Source of the DNA: Chryseobacterium sp. Leaf394
GTDB lineage: Bacteria > Bacteroidota > Bacteroidia > Flavobacteriales > Weeksellaceae
Length of the DNA stretch: 64,000 nt
Assembly: GCF_001424105.1 (NCBI RefSeq)
Contig: NZ_LMQH01000011.1
Coordinates: 1,397,502-1,461,501, forward strand
Reading direction: 5' to 3'
Position numbers and translations under genes: made by a program
In this document: piece by piece, positions 62,554 through 64,000 of the stretch
Layout: every line of letters begins with the position of its first letter
Numbering within the stretch: the stretch's first letter is position 1
The notes under the pieces: model-generated
The model's input: only the letters and a program-made list of their open reading frames with translations
Databases searched by the model: none
What the model was told of the DNA's origin: nothing

Positions 62554-62594
62554 TTACTTTTAATTATATTAAAAATTGGGTCGTCTAATATAAG

Positions 62595-63659
62595 TTATTT
62601 TATTGAATTCATCACATCTACCAAAACCTGCACACTTTCAATCGGTAAGGCGTTGTAAATACTTGCACGGTATCCCCCTAAACTGCGGTGGCCGTTCAGC
62701 CCGCTGATGCCGGCAGATTTCCATGCTGTGTCAAATTCTTCTTTCTTTGAGTCATCAATTAATTTAAATGAGACATTCATCAAAGAACGGTCTTCATCGC
62801 GGCAGTAGGTTTCAAATAAAGGATGATTATCAATGGTATCGTATAAAAGTTTTGCTTTGGCAATATTTCTTTCCTCGGCAGCTGCGATTCCTCCATTGTT
62901 TTCTAAATGCTGCAAAGTGAGCAAAGTAGCATAAACTGGGAAAACCGGTGGCGTGTTGTACATAGATTCCTTTGAAATATGCTGGGAATAATCCAAAATT
63001 GAGAACATATTTTCTCTTCCTGTTTTTCCTAAAATTTCTTTTTTAATGACCACAAGAGTAACTCCGGCTGGGCCCATATTTTTCTGAGCTCCGGCATAGA
63101 TTAAATCAAATTTTGAGAAATCGAGTTGTCTTGAAAAAATATCTGAACTCATATCACAAACCATCAGTGTATCCACTTCAGGAAACTCTTTGATCTGTGT
63201 TCCGTAAATTGTATTGTTTGATGTACAGTGAAAATAATCGTATTCTGAACCTACTTTATAATCTTTCGGAATATAAGAGTAGTTGTCTTCTTTCGAAGAA
63301 CCTAAAACATCAACTTCACCTACTTTTTTAGCTTCCTTGATTGCTCCGGCAGCCCAAACTCCTGTATCAAGATATGCTGCTTTACCGCCAACTTTCAGAA
63401 TATTGTAAGGCACCATCGCAAACTGTAAACTTGCTCCGCCACCCAGATAAAGTACTTCATAATCATCACCAAGATTCATTAATCTCTTAACAATTGCACG
63501 CGCTTCGTCCATTACAGCTACAAAATCTTTACTTCTGTGTGAGATCTCAAGAAGAGAAAGACCGATTCCGTTAAAATCCAGGATTGCTTCTGCTGATTTC
63601 TGAAAGACTTCCTGAGGTAAGATACAAGGTCCTGCGCTGAAGTTGTGCTTTTTGCCCAT
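62595..63659 (-). CDS. serC: Phosphoserine aminotransferase
   Basis: The 354-residue fold-type I PLP enzyme makes phosphoserine from 3-phosphohydroxypyruvate. Starts KHNFSAGPCILPQEVFQK; LYLGGGASLQFAMVPYNILK near 70 and VCDMSSDIFSRQLDFSKFDL near 170 surround the cofactor; the Schiff-base Lys is in IYAGAQKNMGPAGVTLVV near 188; the C-terminal GLNGHRSLGGYRASIYNALP is diagnostic. It is followed after 102 bp by serA, with an inverted repeat between them, then DUF1015. The ferredoxin gene lies upstream on the same strand. Confidence 0.96.
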   Translation of the reverse strand: MGKKHNFSAGPCILPQEVFQKSAEAILDFNGIGLSLLEISHRSKDFVAVMDEARAIVKRLMNLGDDYEVLYLGGGASLQFAMVPYNILKVGGKAAYLDTGVWAAGAIKEAKKVGEVDVLGSSKEDNYSYIPKDYKVGSEYDYFHCTSNNTIYGTQIKEFPEVDTLMVCDMSSDIFSRQLDFSKFDLIYAGAQKNMGPAGVTLVVIKKEILGKTGRENMFSILDYSQHISKESMYNTPPVFPVYATLLTLQHLENNGGIAAAEERNIAKAKLLYDTIDNHPLFETYCRDEDRSLMNVSFKLIDDSKKEEFDTAWKSAGISGLNGHRSLGGYRASIYNALPIESVQVLVDVMNSIK

Positions 63660-63745
63660 AATTTCAATTTGTTTTTTGCAGTTTTCTACGCTGCGGTTTA
63701 TTTATTAGAGTTTATTAATTTTAAAAGTTTAAAGATAAAAAAAAA

Positions 63746-63768
63746 CCGCCTCATTTCAATTGAGACGG
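63746..63768 (-). terminator. Terminator of the ferredoxin gene
   Basis: An 8-bp stem (minus strand CCGTCTCA/TGAGGCGG, one G-U) is followed by a run of nine T. It separates the ferredoxin from serC. Confidence 0.85.
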
Positions 63769-63774
63769 CGTATT

Positions 63775-64000
63775 TTATTCACCATGAAGGAATGCTTTTT
63801 TCTCAAGCAGTGCTTCTTCGGTTTCTACATGATCTTCATCCGGTACACAACAGTCTACAGGACAAACCGCTGCACACTGTGGCTCTTCGTGGAAGCCTTT
63901 ACATTCAGTACATTTATCTGTAACGATAAAATACACATCATCACTTACAGGTTCCTGAGGTGAATCTGCATCGATTGTAAGACCCGAAGGCATGGTTACT
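63775..64000 (-). CDS. 4Fe-4S ferredoxin, C-terminal part (gene runs off window)
   Basis: The visible residues end a ferredoxin of the 2[4Fe-4S] type: [20 protein letters not shown], then [17 protein letters not shown]. This is the second cluster motif C-x2-C-x8-C-x3-C with an inserted loop, typical of the ferredoxins of this group. The first cluster must lie beyond the window edge: codons for Val-Thr precede the ATG at 63993, and the frame is open to 64000. So the ATG at 63993 is internal, not the true start. The gene sits just upstream of serC. Confidence 0.9.
   Translation of the reverse strand, partial: VTMPSGLTIDADSPQEPVSDDVYFIVTDKCTECKGFHEEPQCAAVCPVDCCVPDEDHVETEEALLEKKAFLHGE

Overview
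The window looks like a chromosomal segment of a Bacteroidota, most likely a flavobacterium of the Chryseobacterium type. The DNA is AT-rich. Several genes are preceded by the Bacteroidota -7 element TAnnTTTG rather than a sigma-70 TATAAT box. The protein set is typical of that group: OmpA with thrombospondin-type calcium repeats, a type 2 NADH dehydrogenase, CcoG, PA2169-type helical bundles, DUF2911, DUF4142, and a ferredoxin-serC-serA-DUF1015 block. I saw no rRNA, tRNA, CRISPR array, insertion sequence or prophage. Species assignment is inference.

Layout. 0-11 kb: an orphan hypothetical, an OmpA-family porin, a stand-alone EF-Tu domain-III protein, a PA2169-type stress protein, a ceramidase-like 7-TM protein, DUF4385, a blue-light LOV histidine kinase with its receiver, and a large AsmA-like envelope protein. 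11-17.6 kb (minus strand): a receiver-only regulator, an FAD/NAD(P)-binding protein, exonuclease III, an AlkB-type dealkylase and a LexA-like (S24) repressor with a clear double operator. 17.8-24.3 kb (plus strand): a PIG-L deacetylase, a 34-residue membrane peptide and a sodium:solute symporter that overlap one another, then DUF2911 and cryptochrome DASH. 24.4-30.4 kb: DUF421/YetF with a zinc ribbon, a serine hydrolase, DUF4142, a GH13 amylase, a GT32 glycosyltransferase and a receiver. 31.2-36 kb: glycosyltransferase, UDP-galactopyranose mutase and a clan GH-A hydrolase as an overlapping operon, then NDH-2. 36.2-43.5 kb: many small stress-type genes, including two more PA2169 proteins, an lmo0937-type membrane peptide, a sigma region-2-only protein, CcoG and a ferritin-like protein with a histone-like tail. 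43.8-52.4 kb: a CinA domain, two Crp/Fnr paralogues flanking a catalase/alcohol dehydrogenase operon, and a second kinase/receiver pair. 52.6-64 kb: an AsmA protein, PatB, GalM, an M28 peptidase, DUF1015, serA, serC and a ferredoxin cut by the window edge.

The most interesting signal is regulatory. A palindrome of the form ATGAT-N4-ATCAT (or a close relative) recurs in intergenic DNA. At five places its inner edge lies exactly 22 bp from a TAnnTTTG-like -7 box, and at three more 23 bp. This is the geometry of a class II Crp/Fnr promoter. The two Crp/Fnr paralogues in the window share the same recognition-helix core (RVETVIRTVK), and both have such a site upstream, so they are the natural candidates to bind it. 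The putative regulon covers the catalase operon, the glycan operon, several unknown genes, both regulators and, perhaps, a small RNA near 3.2 kb. Taken with the LOV kinase, cryptochrome DASH, AlkB, ExoIII, catalase and ferritin-like proteins, the window reads as a stress- and light-response-rich part of the chromosome.
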